Source of the DNA: Eurosta solidaginis
Taxonomy: Eukaryota > Arthropoda > Insecta > Diptera > Tephritidae
Direction of reading: 5' to 3'
Assembly: GCF_040869045.1 (NCBI RefSeq)
Contig: NC_090322.1
Coordinates: forward strand, 179,070,672-179,134,671
DNA length: 64,000 nt
Positions 31,740 through 44,235 of this stretch are shown piece by piece. Positions within the stretch are counted from its first letter, which is position 1. Each line of letters opens with the position of its first letter. The notes under the pieces were generated by a model. It worked only from the letters and a program-made list of their open reading frames with translations. It was not told the DNA's origin and searched no databases. A program made the translations under genes and the position numbers.

Positions 31740-33242
31740 TTGTTTTGAATTTACACAATTTTTCTTACGTTTCATGAAATTTCGCTTTGATAAGCTTTTA
31801 ATGCAAATAAATGGATTAGGAAAAATGCTTAATAGCCAATTTCGCTGACTCCTATAACCCAATTAGCTACCACCGAAATGCAACTGTGACCAACCAATTC
31901 ACTATATTCGTGAATCTGAATTCACTAATCGTATATATGGATGTATGTATATATTTGGTTGGGTCGATTTGTATGGACGAAGGTTAACCTTTTTTTTTTA
32001 GCGGACATTTTTGGGTCGGACAGGGTATACATGCAAATTTTACAATTAAATGAAACTTTTTTTGGTAGATCATGAAAACAACCTTAAAAATCAAAGTCGA
32101 AAAAAAGTCAAAAAAATTATTTTTTTGGGTATGCGTAGTGGAACTTTTTTCCCTGAGCCCAAATCCTATCGAAAAATTGATGGCGCGATATCGGTTAAAA
32201 ATCGACCAAGCCTAATGTACATACTTGGCTTTGTCATAATTTTCATGCTTCCGCTAAAGTTTTCTAAGAAAAGTTAAATTTAAAAAACAAAACGTTATAA
32301 AAATAGCGCCAAATAAAAAACGGAGCGGGATGAAAAAAGGAAAAGCCAAATCACTCTTAGTCTGACATTTGGGGCGTGACACAATTCTACAAGCCACACG
32401 CTCCAACACTTTGATGATGATGACGCTGACGGTTAAGATGATGGCGAGCTGTAACGACAACGACGAGGCTTCACAAGGACACGCGTGCATAAAAAATGTG
32501 TTTATTTACGCATCCTTTACACACATACACGAATCTGGAACTGTGCAAATGCTCACAAAGCACTGAACACAGCGAAAAAAGCCGGTGACACAATGCCATC
32601 TAGCACGACACAGTCAACGATCATCACGACTGAGCCAGTCCAATTTTTTTTTTGCCAACATTTTAAATGAACACAAAAAATGAAAAGCAGGAAAATTACA
32701 CTTTGCAACATAGAATATTGAGTTGAGAGAAAAGAGTATCGATTGGTTTTGGTCATAATAATATTGCAAGTTTACTTCAAAAAAATGCAAAAGCTCCAAT
32801 TTAAGAAGTTATTTTGAAGATGGCGACAATCAACTTATATTCTTTGCAGCAGTGCTTCGGCCCATCTAAAAGCTGCCGTTACATAGAAATTTTTAACGGA
32901 CAGATATTGCGTATGTCGAAGTTGATTCTAAATAAGTTAATGCTTAACCTACAATAGCATCCAGATCGAAGTTGTGCCAGAGAGACGTGACACACGTCCC
33001 TGGAAAGCTTCCTGATTTCCTCTACTGCGTGTTTCATATCGCAGAGTATTTTTAGGAATTCGATATTTTCGAATGAGTAAAGGTGGGGAATGATTAGTAA
33101 TGAATGGGGTCACCACCACTTTTTCTGGGGCGAACTTTTCTTTGGACATTGGAACCAGCGAAAGTCTTCGAAAAGATTTGTTTCCAGCTTTGTCTCTTGT
33201 AGTGCTGAATCACGGATGTTACGAAACAAAAAAAAAAACAAA
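31740..33242. other. Unassigned sequence
   Basis: Contains an ATGTATGTATATAT simple stretch near 31940 and several poly-T runs. Overlapping frames on both strands at 32250-32800 are short and mutually incompatible, with no motif. Confidence 0.35.
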
Positions 33243-33515
33243 CTTGGCGCGATTTACCCCTGAGGAGATTTAGGCCGAGTTCTTCTTCCTATTTGCATTG
33301 TGCTCCTTTTTTATTCTCCCTAGAATTTGGTGAGACGGGGCCTAAATATGTTATGCAGACCCCAAACAGCAGGTGCAAGGTAGAATTTTCACGGACAAAC
33401 TTTCCTGTGCATAAAAACAATCGGAGTATTTGACAAATCCCTGCCGAGCGACGACTTCGTGTGGAAACACTTTTGTTTATTGAAAACCTTGCTTCTACAT
33501 TTTTTTCTAATAATC
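33243..33515 (-). mobile_element. tRNA-derived SINE, head missing
   Basis: Shows GGCGCGATTTACCCC, GGAGATTTAGGCCGAG, AATTTGGTGAGACGGGGCC, the GCAGACCCCAAACAGC block and CGGAGTATTTGACAAA, in the order of the better SINE copies. The promoter head end is replaced by the AT-rich array that follows. Confidence 0.75.
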
Positions 33516-34790
33516 AAAACTAACAAATAATTATTAAAAAAAAAAAACACTTTAACGGATTATTTTATACATTACTAAAGAAATCAAAACTTATTGACAC
33601 TATTCAAACTATTATATTAGTTTTATAACTAAAAATAATCAAAACTATTGATATAACAAAATAATAATCAATCGAGCAACAATTCAAAAATAATAATATG
33701 GGTGTATTATTTATATACTAAACATATTCAAATTAATTGACATTGCACATAAAATTAAGGATAATTAATTAAGCGTATTAAATATATAACAAAAAATCGA
33801 AATTAACTAACAATAATCAAATATTTATATAGATGTCGTAATTAAAAGTAATTCAAACGAATTAAAAAATTGAAATATATATTTAGAATAGTCATTAAGT
33901 TGCATCAAATATACAAATAAAATAAGCAAATTCAATTGACATCAATCAAATAACTATGTTGATTTTACATTCAAAGTTTTATAAATCGCATCAATTTTAC
34001 AATTATTTGCTTTTACATTGCTGATGCAGTTAGGAATAATTAATTTAGGGTATTAAATATATAATACAAATAATCAAAATCAACTAAAATTAATCAAATA
34101 ATTAAACTGATTTCGTAGTCAAACATGATGAAAACAAATTAGTAAAGCAAATATTGATTAATCGTGCAAAAAAAATCAATTAATTCTAATAATTATATAA
34201 ATAAAATAAGCAAAATTAAGTGACATTTATCAAATAACTTTGTCAATCTTACATTACGCGCGCAATTAAAAATAATCAACTTAATGTATTAAATATATAA
34301 TAAAAATAAAAAATTTAATTAACAATAATCAAATAATTATATTTATGGCGTAATTAAAAATGAGAAAAAATTAAGAACCTCAAATATTCATTAATCGTGC
34401 AATTTATTCAAAACTAGCTTTGAATTGTATCAATTATGTAATTAAATTAATCAAATAAATATCTTGGTTTTACATTACTCATAATTAACGTAGCGTACTA
34501 AACGTTTAATAAAAATAATCAAAATTAATTAACAATAATCAAATAATTATTAGTTATATGACCAGAATAATCAGAACTTATTGACATTAATCAAATAAAT
34601 GCATGGATTTCGTAATGAAAAATAATCAAATAACTACATCAGTCATGCAATTAAAAATAATAATTGAATTAACTTTTATTGTGTAAACTGAATTAATTAT
34701 TAATCATTAAAAAGCTATACCTACTGTCAATTAATAACATAATATAATTAATAATCAATAATTTGTTTATGATTATTTAACAGGTCTTGG
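33516..34790. repeat. Very AT-rich degenerate tandem array, ~210-275-bp period
   Basis: The phrase GTATTAAATATATAA recurs near 33778, 34051 and 34288, with a variant (GTACTAAACGTTTAATA) near 34499. Each is followed by AATCAAAATTAA-type and CAATAATCAAATAATTAT words, then a GTAATTAAAA word. Unit length shrinks along the array. Base composition is extreme, nearly all A and T. No open frame. Either a decayed satellite or the interior of an unknown element. Confidence 0.7.
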
Positions 34791-35621
34791 ATAGTGACTA
34801 GCACGAGATTTCAAAATATACTCAAATACAATTTTGCCGGACGAACAGTGTTATTTAAAAAAAAATTGATTCAAGAAGAAAATAGAGAGAATTGCCTTTG
34901 GCACGCTGCAAGTAGAGTCAGCAGCAGTATAATGAAAAGAGCTTTTTTAACGATATATACAGCAATATTAATGTGAGTACGTCTAAGTTGAGCTATGTGT
35001 ATACATATCCGCATAAAAAAAAAAATATGTACTCAAAACAAACACACACGTGCAAATGCACAATCATTTTTGTGAAACATTTATTTTGGTTATGCTTTTT
35101 CATGCTTTCTGCATGCTCTGTAATGCCTTAAGTGATGAAAAATATACGCTTTTAGAAAAAATACTGCTTGTTTACATATATATATCTGTGTGTATTGATG
35201 TGGATACAAATATTTTGTCTATGTTGATGATGACTACAATTTTGAACACAAACGTCACAGTTGAGATAAGTCATACTTTTTGATGAGCGATTGTGCTGGT
35301 TCACATCACTTACGTATACATTTATGTGGAGCTTTTTATAGGAATACTGCAGCACAAGTGCGTATATATAGATTTATTAATATACAGATAGAGCGTCAAA
35401 ATTTAATTTCGAGTTAGGGCGGTTTTCTAAAGAATTCTGTGTGAGAACATGCTTCAGCTGTTTGCGTTTTGCACCATCAGCCGAGATGGGGGAATCGTTG
35501 AGACATTTTCACTTATTTTAAATTTATAAAAATAAATAAAGCAACTGACTAAAACACGCACTTGCCTCGATACCACAGAAAACTTACAAATGAAAAAATT
35601 GTTTGTGTAATTTGGGGAGGT
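34791..35621. other. Unassigned sequence
   Basis: Short frames of 60-93 residues without motifs. TG/CA-rich fly-type spacer sequence. Confidence 0.35.
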
Positions 35622-35765
35622 TGTTGTTATTGCTGTAGCGATAAAAATACCTCCCAAAGGTTCCGGGGGAGTGTTATCGATGTTGAAGGTCCTCTGCCGA
35701 AAATAGATTCGGTACGTATCAGTAACAAGCACCATTAGGGTACTAGTCCGACTATCTTGGGCCTT
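35622..35765 (-). mobile_element. LINE 3'-end fragment, minus strand
   Basis: Reverse complement of the block at 7300-7440: GGTTGTTGTTATTGCTGTAG (tail side), ACCTCCCAAAGGTTCCGGGG, GTTATCGATGTTGAAGG, GATTCGGTACGTATCAG. Its pairing with 7300-7440 defines the repeat as a LINE 3' untranslated end with CAA/CAG tail. Confidence 0.6.
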
Positions 35766-37294
35766 CTAAGCCACACGATATATCACAATAAACCTGAAAA
35801 CGTCATCTATATTATTAAAGCTTTTTACAAAAAAAGGTCGTAATAACGACGTAAAAGGAGTCTGGTAATATAATAGTTATTGAGTTCTTTAGTTCACGGC
35901 CTTGAGAATGCTAGGTTCCCTTCAGATCTATTCACACAAATTTCAATATCTTATATAAAGTCCATTTTTGGGTATATGTTTTCACCCAAGTAATTGAATG
36001 TGACCCGTAGTGTTATTATGAATACGCAATGATTTCCTCGTAAAGCTTAAAGGTCGATAAAGCGCGAATCCACCGACAAGATAGGTCGGCCTGAATGCGT
36101 AATCTTTTCTCTGATATACGAAAAGGCATCACCAGCTTAACATTATCAGAGTAGTAAAGCGTTGAGTCAGGCCTGCGCTTGATCTTCTGTAAGCAGAGAG
36201 CAAATGGCTAAAGAAATTCAGTAGTCTCATTTTTAGTATTGCGTAGAATGAAATCGAATCATTTATAATACTTAAGTGTGCATGATTTACGTACTCATAT
36301 GCCTCATTGCATCGACAGCTGTAACCATTTTGTGCACGCGGACAACCAGTTAGCGATTCAGCATTACGTTTCTTAGTGCCAGTATAGGTTCTGTATGATA
36401 CTTGTAATTGATTCCAAACATTCAATCGCAGCATAATTTCTATCCGGCAGACCACTGCTTCATAGAATATAAACGGCATGAACATCATATCATAAACACA
36501 ACTAAATTACAAGGCAGCACAAGGTAACTGAGACTTCGGCCTCTTTCTTCTATACTAAACTTTCATAAAAGCTTGCAGTCGAGTATTATTTCAAGGTTCT
36601 ACACCATGTCAGAGATTTTTACTTAGATTGAATATTGGTCTATAAGTTGCTGCAAAATGTCTCGCTCCTCATTAATAGTCATTCTGTCAAACATTGCAAA
36701 GACATAAGAATAGGCTACAAATTGGCAGCCCCTTGTGGAGAGGTGAAGCAGGTTGTCAATGCCAACCACCCGAAAAGGGAAGTAAAGAGACGTGGTTTGA
36801 CCAAACCTTTTGGGCTTATAACTGAATATTTTACCTCTCAAATATTGTGGGCAAAATTTCTGGTCACATACTCATTAAATAATTTCAGCTTGGACATATT
36901 ATTAATAGAGCTAAGCAAAGCTTTTCAGTGTTTGTTAAGATTGTTCTAAGCTAGTTTGCAAAAACAGCAACACCGGATAAGAAAATTTGTTTCTGATATA
37001 TGGTCAACTGAGGGAGAACTAGCATAAAAGACTGACTATAACTTAAGATATACTGAAATAGCAACAGTAAGTCGCGTAAAACCAAGTTATTTCTATACGA
37101 AGAATCGAAACAGTATTTCAAAATTGAAAATATTGGACGCATCCCTTAATTGTGGCAGTTCTGTAAAGTGGGATTGGCAAAAAGAATATAAATACATAAA
37201 AAAATCAAATCCGGACAGCTCAACTGAGAAAGAACTAAACACAGATAAACCGTGAAACGAAATAGCTAAAGAAATTCAAATACCTGCTGTTTTT
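35766..37294. other. Unassigned sequence
   Basis: About 1.5 kb. Frames of 119 (minus, 36129-36488) and 104 residues (plus, 36635-36949) overlap other frames and show no motif I recognise. They could be decayed element sequence. Confidence 0.35.
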
Positions 37295-39103
37295 GTACTC
37301 AGCTGAGCAGAGCTCACAGAGCACATTAATTTTGTTCGCATAAAGGCAACCCATAACGGCATAAACTAATCGAGATAGATATAGACTTCTATATCAAAAT
37401 GATCTGGGCGAAAAAAGAAATTCATTTAGCCATGTCCGTCCGTCCGTAAACACGATCACTTGATTAAATTTTGAGGTATCTTAATGAAATTTGGTACGTG
37501 GGTTCCTGGATGCTCATCTCAGATCGCTATTTAAAATGAACGAAATCGGACTGCAACCACGCCCACTTTTTCGATATCGAAAATTTCGAAAAACAGAAAA
37601 AGTGCGATATTCATTACCGAAGACGGATAAAGCGATGAAACTTGGTAGGTGGGTTGACCTTATGACGCAGAATAGAAAATTAGTAAAATTTTGTACAATG
37701 GGCGTGGCACCGCCCACTTTAAAAATAAGGTAATTTAAAGGTTTTGCAAGCTGTAATTTGGCAGTAGTTGAAGATATCATGATGAGATTTGGCAGAAACA
37801 TTACTAATATTACTATTTGTGTGCTAATAAAAATTAGCAAAATCGGATGGCGAACACGCCCACTTTAAAAAAAAATTTTTTTTAATCAAATTTTAACAAA
37901 AATGTTTATATCTTTACAGTATATATGTAAATTATGCCAAAATTCAACTCCAGTAATGATATGGTGCAACAAAATACAAAAATAAAATAAAATTTCAAAA
38001 TGGGCGTGGCTCCGCCCTTTTTCATTTAATCCGTCTAGAATACTTTTAATGCCATAAGTCGAACAAAAATTTACCAATCCTTGTGAAATTTGGTAGGGGC
38101 ATAGATTCTATGACGATAATTTTGTGTGAAAATGGGCGAAATTGGTTGAAGCCACGCCCAGTTTTTATACACAGTCGACCGCCTGTCCTTCCGCTTGGCC
38201 CTTATCATGATAACTGGAGCAAAAATCGACATATCTTTACTAAACTTAGTTCACTTACTTATCTGAACTCACTTTATCTTGGAATGAAAAATGGCCGAAA
38301 TCGGACTATAACCACGCCCACTTTTTTGATATCGAAAATTACGAAAAATGAAAAAAATGCCATAGTTCTATATCAAATATGAAACAAAGTGATGAAACAT
38401 GGTAATTGGATTGGTTTATTGACGCAAAATATAACTTTAGAAAAAACTTTGTAAAATGGGTGTGACACCTACCATACTAAGTAGAAGAAAATGAAAAAGT
38501 TTTGCAGGGCGAAATCAAAAGTCCTTGGAATCTTGGCAGGCATACTGTTCCTGGTATTACATATATAAGTAAATTAGCGATACCCAACAGATGATGTTCT
38601 GTGTAACCCTGGTCCATATTTTTATCGATGTCACGAAAAGGTGTCCACCTATAGAACTAGGGCCCACTCCCTTTTAAAATACTCATTAACACCTTTCATT
38701 TGATACCCAGTACATACAAAGAGATTCTAGAGTCGCCCCTGGTCCACCTTTATAGCGATATCCCGAAATGGCGTCCACCTATAAAACTAAGGATCACTCC
38801 CTTTTAAAATACTCATTAACACCTTTCATTTGATACGCATATCGTACAAACACATTCTAGAGTCACCCCTGGTCCACCTTTATGGCGATATCCCGAAATG
38901 GCGTCCACCTATAGAACTATGGCACACTCCGTTTTAAAATGCTCTTTAATACCTTCCATTTGATACCCATGTCATACAAACACATTCCAGGGTTACCCAA
39001 TATTCATTTTCCTACATGGTGATTTTCCCTTATTTTGTCTCCAAAGCTCTCAGCTGAGTATGTAATATTCGGTTACACCCGAACTTAGCCTTCCTTACTT
39101 GTT
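37295..39103 (+). mobile_element. Family-A Helentron/DINE-1-like element A2, full length
   Basis: 5' end GTACTCAGCTGAGCAGAGC, short TCCGTCCG microsatellite, core with CGCCCACTTTTTCGATATCG twice and ATGGGCGTGGC blocks, three ~130-bp monomers from 38590, then CTCAGCTGAGTAT, hairpin TTCGGTTACACCCGAA, and end CTTAGCCTTCCTTACTTGTT. The ACTCAGCTGAG words form the subterminal inverted repeats. With only three monomers it is the short form compared with A1 (~12) and A3 (~7). Non-coding. Confidence 0.85.
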
Positions 39104-39588
39104 AATCATAAAAATGTCTTTGGAAATGTAAGAGATTTCGAGTTAAATATAAGGTATGTAGTATGTAACATTTTGATTTAACAAAGAAAAAATTTAAAAG
39201 CATAGAAATAAAGAAAAAACTTAACAGAACATTGAACAAAATTATCATTTGCTTTGCAAAACATCTGCAAGCATGCATGCTTATTTGTAAGTACGTGATC
39301 ACATACAATTAGCAAATGCAGGGTGCTAAATCGGTCGACATGGCGTATACGTAACCAAGACAATGAGCGGTTGAATGCATACAAATGATGCATTCCAGGC
39401 CATCCATAATACCGATGCAGATTTATTTTATTGAAAGTGTTGAAAAAATTAAAAATAATGACTAGTTAGAAAACTTGTTTAAAAAAAAAGAAGAAACCTA
39501 TGTTTTGAGAATGTTTTAATTCTTAAACATTTTTTTAAGTCTCGGAAAATTGATTAAAACAATCAATATTGTCATTATAATTCATTAA
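39104..39588. other. No recognised feature
   Basis: AT-rich spacer between a Helentron and a LINE. Short minus-strand frames lack motifs. Confidence 0.35.
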
Positions 39589-40790
39589 TTGGCGCTTAAT
39601 TGCCTAGGCGATTTTGGCCGTCACGCAACAAGTCACGCCAGATATCTCTGTTAATTGAGACCACAAAGAAAGATCAAGTCTTCCTCCACCTGCCTCACCC
39701 AACTCTGATTCCAAACGGCAGTGTCGACTGAAATACATATTCATTGACGGAGCGTCTTCGTCTTTTCGCATAAAATGACCTATCCAGCGAAGGCTTTGGA
39801 TTTTTGTCCGCTGAACTATCTTCGCATCTGTGTAAAGTTCGCAAAACTCATCATTAAATCTCTTTCGATACTCGCCGTCCGTATCACGGAGAGGCTCATA
39901 TATCTTCCGGAATATTTTTCTCTCGAACAATCCAAGAGCCATTTCATTTTCTCGCCACTCTATTCATGATTGCGAGGCATCCATCAGGACTGGTATGATA
40001 AGCTACTATTAGAGCATGAAATTTGTTCGCTTTGCTTTTTACTTTTCAATTGCCAACTCAGTCCAAAATAGCACTTGTTGCCAAGAGTTATTCATGGAAT
40101 GATAACTAATCTGATATTGTTTTTGTTTTAAATGCTGCTTTCCAAGTAGGCAAAGTCCTTCACAGTCTCGAATTTATATCACTCAGCTGTCACATGGCTG
40201 TCAAGGCACGAATGAGCCGATTCTGTCTTGGATGATATCATTGTACTTCGTCTCGTCCGCATTTACCCCAATACCTACTTTTTTGCTTACCTATTTGATC
40301 TAAAGAACCAAAATCCACAGCGCGTTTGTCAAGACAAATAATATCAATATCATCAGCTTGCTCTAGTAATTGTGCGCTCTTATAGTAGATTGTATTATCT
40401 CAGTTTAGTTCTTTTGCTAGAAATATCTTCTCTAGAATTTGGTTAAAAGGGAGTTATCTTGTCTAAATACTTGGTTGGTTTTGAATACCCCGTTGTTTTG
40501 GATATTCAGTCAAAGCGTCATACCAGAAATACTTTTTGCGCAGTCAAAGACTGCTTCGAAGTCGACCAAAAGATGGTGAGTATCGATCCTTTTATCGTGA
40601 GTCTTCTCCAGCACCTACGTCGTATCATGAAAATATGGTCGACCGTAGTTTTACCAAATTTAAAGCTACACTGATAATCCAATCATCTCGTTGACTTTGG
40701 GTTTCAGTTTTTCCTGCAGTACGCTAGATAAGAATTGATTTTCAACTCTCACACAAAATTGTATGGTTCTTAGGATAGGATAATTATGGC
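39589..40790 (-). pseudogene. LINE-A reverse transcriptase and C-terminal fossil
   Basis: Reading the minus strand from 40790, decayed RT sequence leads to ADDIDIICLDKRAVDFGSL (encoded at about 40300-40360), where ADD is the catalytic palm motif. After a gap, the frame 39604-39942 gives ALGLFERKIFRKIYEPLRD, RFNDEFCELY, KIQSLRWIGHFMRK and DEDAPS, aligned one-to-one with the better copy at 61701-62206. The 3' end is GTGACGGCCAAAATCGCC then AATTAAGCGCCAA. Multiple frameshifts; the lead region before ADD is hard to read. Confidence 0.75.
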
Positions 40791-40834
40791 TATGAACTTC
40801 TTATTTTGTTAAAATGAGACAGAATAAAAAGTAT

Positions 40835-41297
40835 TGCAACGAACTTAGTTCAATTCCGCTTATCTGCAACCTTCTGCTAACGTTCGAATCACTAAACTGT
40901 TGAATAAATAACTCCACTATTCAATAACGCAAAACGGCCTTTATTTAAAGTCTTTCAAAATAACACTTCTACTGCTGGACAGGTAGCGTACTTAAATCAA
41001 ACTGAATGGTCATGCCTCAGCTGGTACTGCTTTAATACTGTTCAGTTTTCTCGTTGACATATTTCTAGGCGTTTCTATTTCTAGAATTTACTAGTTAGTT
41101 ACCAGCTATAACTACGTTTATAGCTTCACATATGCGGGTGTATATGTGTGTGATATACGCATGTGTTCCTTTCTCTCCGCTGCGTGTACGTACATATGTG
41201 TAGACATTATGATTGATTTGGTTATGTGCATACAAGTCACTGCTTAGTATCGGCTTAGAGATGAGAGTATCCCTTAGTGTTGCTAATATTCGTCACA
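40835..41297 (-). mobile_element. Solo LTR of a gypsy-type retrotransposon (463 bp)
   Basis: On the minus strand it begins TGTGACGAATATTAGC and ends GTTCGTTGCA, the same family as 5929-6405, with shared GCCGATACTAAGCAGT, AGCTGAGGCATGA, CAGTTTGATTTAA and CGAACGTTAGCAGAAGG blocks. It is flanked by GTAT at 40831-40834 and 41298-41301, a perfect 4-bp target duplication. No internal retroviral-type coding region is adjacent. Confidence 0.85.
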
Positions 41298-41301
41298 GTA
41301 T

Positions 41302-41626
41302 ATTATCTGACATATCTTTTGTACGGGATATTTGTTATCTAGACGTTCGATCTTGATAATTTTTTCGGAAAAATTTCTAGCAGCTTAAAGGAGAATAATA
41401 TTATCAAAATCGCTCTTATTGAAATATTCAATTGTATGGGAGATATATGTATGCCACAGTAATTCGAGTAATTGAGGGCTAAATTGCGTTCAAAGGAACA
41501 GACAGACAAACATGGCTAAATGAGCTAAGTTTATGAAACTGATCAAACTGGTCGGTCCGTTTCTTCTCCTTTAAGGACCTTAGGACCAAATAATATACGT
41601 TAACATTTTCGTGAAAGATATAAAAA
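41302..41626 (-). mobile_element. Diverged family-B Helentron-like 5' fragment
   Basis: Contains ATTCAATTGTATGGGAGATA, the GAGGGCTAAATTGCGTT block, AACAGACAGACAAACATGGC, CTCCTTTAAGGACCTTAGGA and the terminal TTTTCGTGAAAGATATAAAA, in the order of the B-type 5' end (compare 12980-13322). It abuts the solo LTR; the LTR target site lies at its margin. Confidence 0.7.
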
Positions 41627-42711
41627 GAAGACACAATTTTTCCACAACCCCTTATGTGAATATAAATGTAGTAACGCAAACTTTCCTACCTTGCTTATAC
41701 ATCTTCTGCTTTTTTGATATTTCAAGTATGGGTAAATCATTTAAAATTTTACAACGTATCATTACCCTTACTGTTTACTACCATCACAAATTTTGAGAAA
41801 ATGTTAAGAAAAAAACATACAATTGCTCTCAAACGAATTATTTTTATATTTCAAGCGTACTTGAAGTATCTTTTGCCTGCATATAAAAAAATTAAGTAAA
41901 TATATTTTTGTATGTGTTTGTTTAAAAAATTAAGTGCGAATGAATATGTAAGAATGTGTATTTACAACAAATTATTTATAAAATATTTGTTGGGTATTTT
42001 TCGTGTGAAAATCCAAGTGAGCAGCTAAAAACTGTGAAAGCAAGTTTGATAAAAAATGCAAAAACAACAAAATATATGTGTAGACATTCACAAATAGACA
42101 AAATCGCTGAAAGTTGTAGTTAGAACGTTCAAACAAGCCTGGAAAATTACGCAAATGGAAAAAGCAAGCAATTTGCCACTAAAATTGTTGCGCTTGATAG
42201 AATGGCGTAACAAAATAAAAACAAAGTTATAAATTGCTGTAAATTATGCGTTAGCACGTAACAGTCTTGGTTACCTTAGAGGTACCGAGGATAGTTTGTA
42301 CTTGGAAGAAAAAAAAAGAATATGCGAAATATATAGAAAGAGTTTTGAGCATTGAAAATAAGTCTTGAAAAATTTAGAATCGTGTTAATCGTTGCAACTT
42401 ATGCAGTAGAACATTTTTTGTTTTAATTTATTGTATCTGTAGTACAAGCTAACCCAACTTTACGATAAGGGTGAAACTGAACAAGAATTAAAAAAATTCT
42501 AAAATTATACCATATACCGAAATAAATGTAACACAATAGCAGCAAGTAATATAAACCACATACGTAGAAGGCAACGAAGAGAATATTTCAAACACATGTA
42601 AAAATCAATGAAGAGCGCATATGGCTTTACATAAACTGCAGTTATACCTGTATGTAGCCGAAGCCAATATGAGATATAGAAACGAGATATATATAAGAAA
42701 CTTTTCTAAAC
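41627..42711. other. No recognised feature
   Basis: About 1.1 kb AT-rich spacer. Short frames only; no repeat seen elsewhere in the window. Confidence 0.35.
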
Positions 42712-42865
42712 CAGGAGTCCCCGAAATAAAAGCTGTGGCTGTGTGTAAAACTAAAATCATCCTATTGGTGGTGGTTTAATAGTTGAGGAAAAATCAAGGA
42801 GGTAGGACGTATGCACGCATGTTTGTTAACACACAAAAAGTAATCCGTAAATATGCTATATATAT
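42712..42865 (+). repeat. Dispersed repeat R
   Basis: Second plus-strand copy of the repeat at 21350-21500, with an additional TATTGGTGGTGGTTTAAT block that matches the inverted copy at 20870-20995. Family unknown. Confidence 0.5.
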
Positions 42866-43005
42866 ACTACTTTATTGCTTAAATCTAAGGAAAAATGTAA
42901 AAAAAATAAATTGCTAACATAAACCCATGAAAACATTCTGCGCATCAGCGTTTGTTTGCAAAATATCTTTTCGCAAATGACCAAATAAACAATGGCCTCA
43001 CCCGA

Positions 43006-43380
43006 TGTTACAACCCTGCTTGTTCAGCGACAACTTAAGGCGAATAAAGACGAAAGGGAATAATAACACGTGTGAAGTGGCGCCAGTTATTATTCAACTA
43101 AATGGTGGTCATTGTTCTAGACGAATGCTCGAGACAAGTCTAGACACTAACAGAAATAGGTGCACGAGGCGAACTGAGATTATAGAAGCAGCGCAGTCCG
43201 AGCGATGATCAATAAGTTTGATTTCAACACGCTATATGTGAAGTGCAACAGTAATTTAATTGTGAATTATTACTACCATAGTAGTTTTGCAAACAAATAA
43301 TATTTTGCTTTACTGAGTACAGCGATTGGAATGATAACAGAAAGTGAAGATTAATCAAGAATTTACTTGAATTTACTACA
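43006..43380 (+). mobile_element. Possible LTR of a related gypsy-type family
   Basis: Starts TGTTACAACC and ends TTACTACA. Its 3' half parallels the two solo LTRs in order: AGAAGCAGCGCAG, GTTTGATTTCAACACGC, a spacer, CAGCGATTGGAATGATAACAG, ending in a TTTACTACA word. The flanks (CCGA and ATAA) do not form a target duplication, so the boundaries are uncertain or the copy is rearranged. Confidence 0.4.
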
Positions 43381-44235
43381 ATAAGAAAAACTGTACAAAT
43401 ATATAGAAAAAAAAAAAATAATAACTACACAACAAAGCTTATGGAGAAACTTGCGACCGTTGCGCTGAAAACGACCTTTTGACATAAAAGATCTGTACCC
43501 ATTAATACCACTATCGGAAAAAAATTCAACAATACTTCTTAACACAAAAGAAGTAAAAAGTATACAAGTCACGAACACGCTAAGACCACTTAGATTGCCA
43601 GTAACTACACATATGAAAATCAATGGCCACCTCGACCCACCCGCAACAGCAAAAAAATGCAGTATTAAGACACTTGATAGATAGACTTGAAAGATTACTT
43701 CTCACAGTAGAAGCATATAAGAGAGAGATAGAGATAGGATTAATATAAAACATAGCTGCTAACAAAGTATGCAAAAATCGCAAGTAGATAAACTCAGACG
43801 GCATCATGGAGAACAAAAAAATAAACAATGAAATGGAAGGTAGAAAGACTTGAACGATAATGACATTTACTGAAAGGGAAAAATATATATACTAAAATAA
43901 CAGACTTCTGATCTGCCTCAACTAACCACCCCTGTTTCTGAATGAACACATTACACATACACAAACATCCACTTTGACAATACCTGCCCATGTAATTACG
44001 AGCTTTAAATATAACCATATAAGAAAACAAGAGGTTATAATTAAAAATGTCCCTCATGATCGCACAACGCCGAAATAGGTTCATCTCCAAACCAAATTTG
44101 AAAAGAGATGATGGAAAATCGTGACAATATATATCAATTATACCAAACTTGGAAGTAATCAGAATCATTAAAATTAATAGTCATTTATTTTTCTTTACTA
44201 CCTTTATATTAAGTCCCTTTCATGTGTGTTCCCCC
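43381..44235. other. No recognised feature
   Basis: Frames of 82-124 residues on the minus strand overlap each other in different phases and carry no motif. Confidence 0.35.

Noticed and set aside
36129..36949. Frames of 119 (minus) and 104 (plus) residues as host exons
   Set aside because: No recognisable domain, no clear splice context, and overlapping competing frames; codon pattern gives no support.
43363..44168. Chain of minus-strand frames (86, 82, 124 residues) as a split gene
   Set aside because: Frames overlap in different phases, rich in Phe/Ile/Leu as expected from AT-rich DNA, with no motif.
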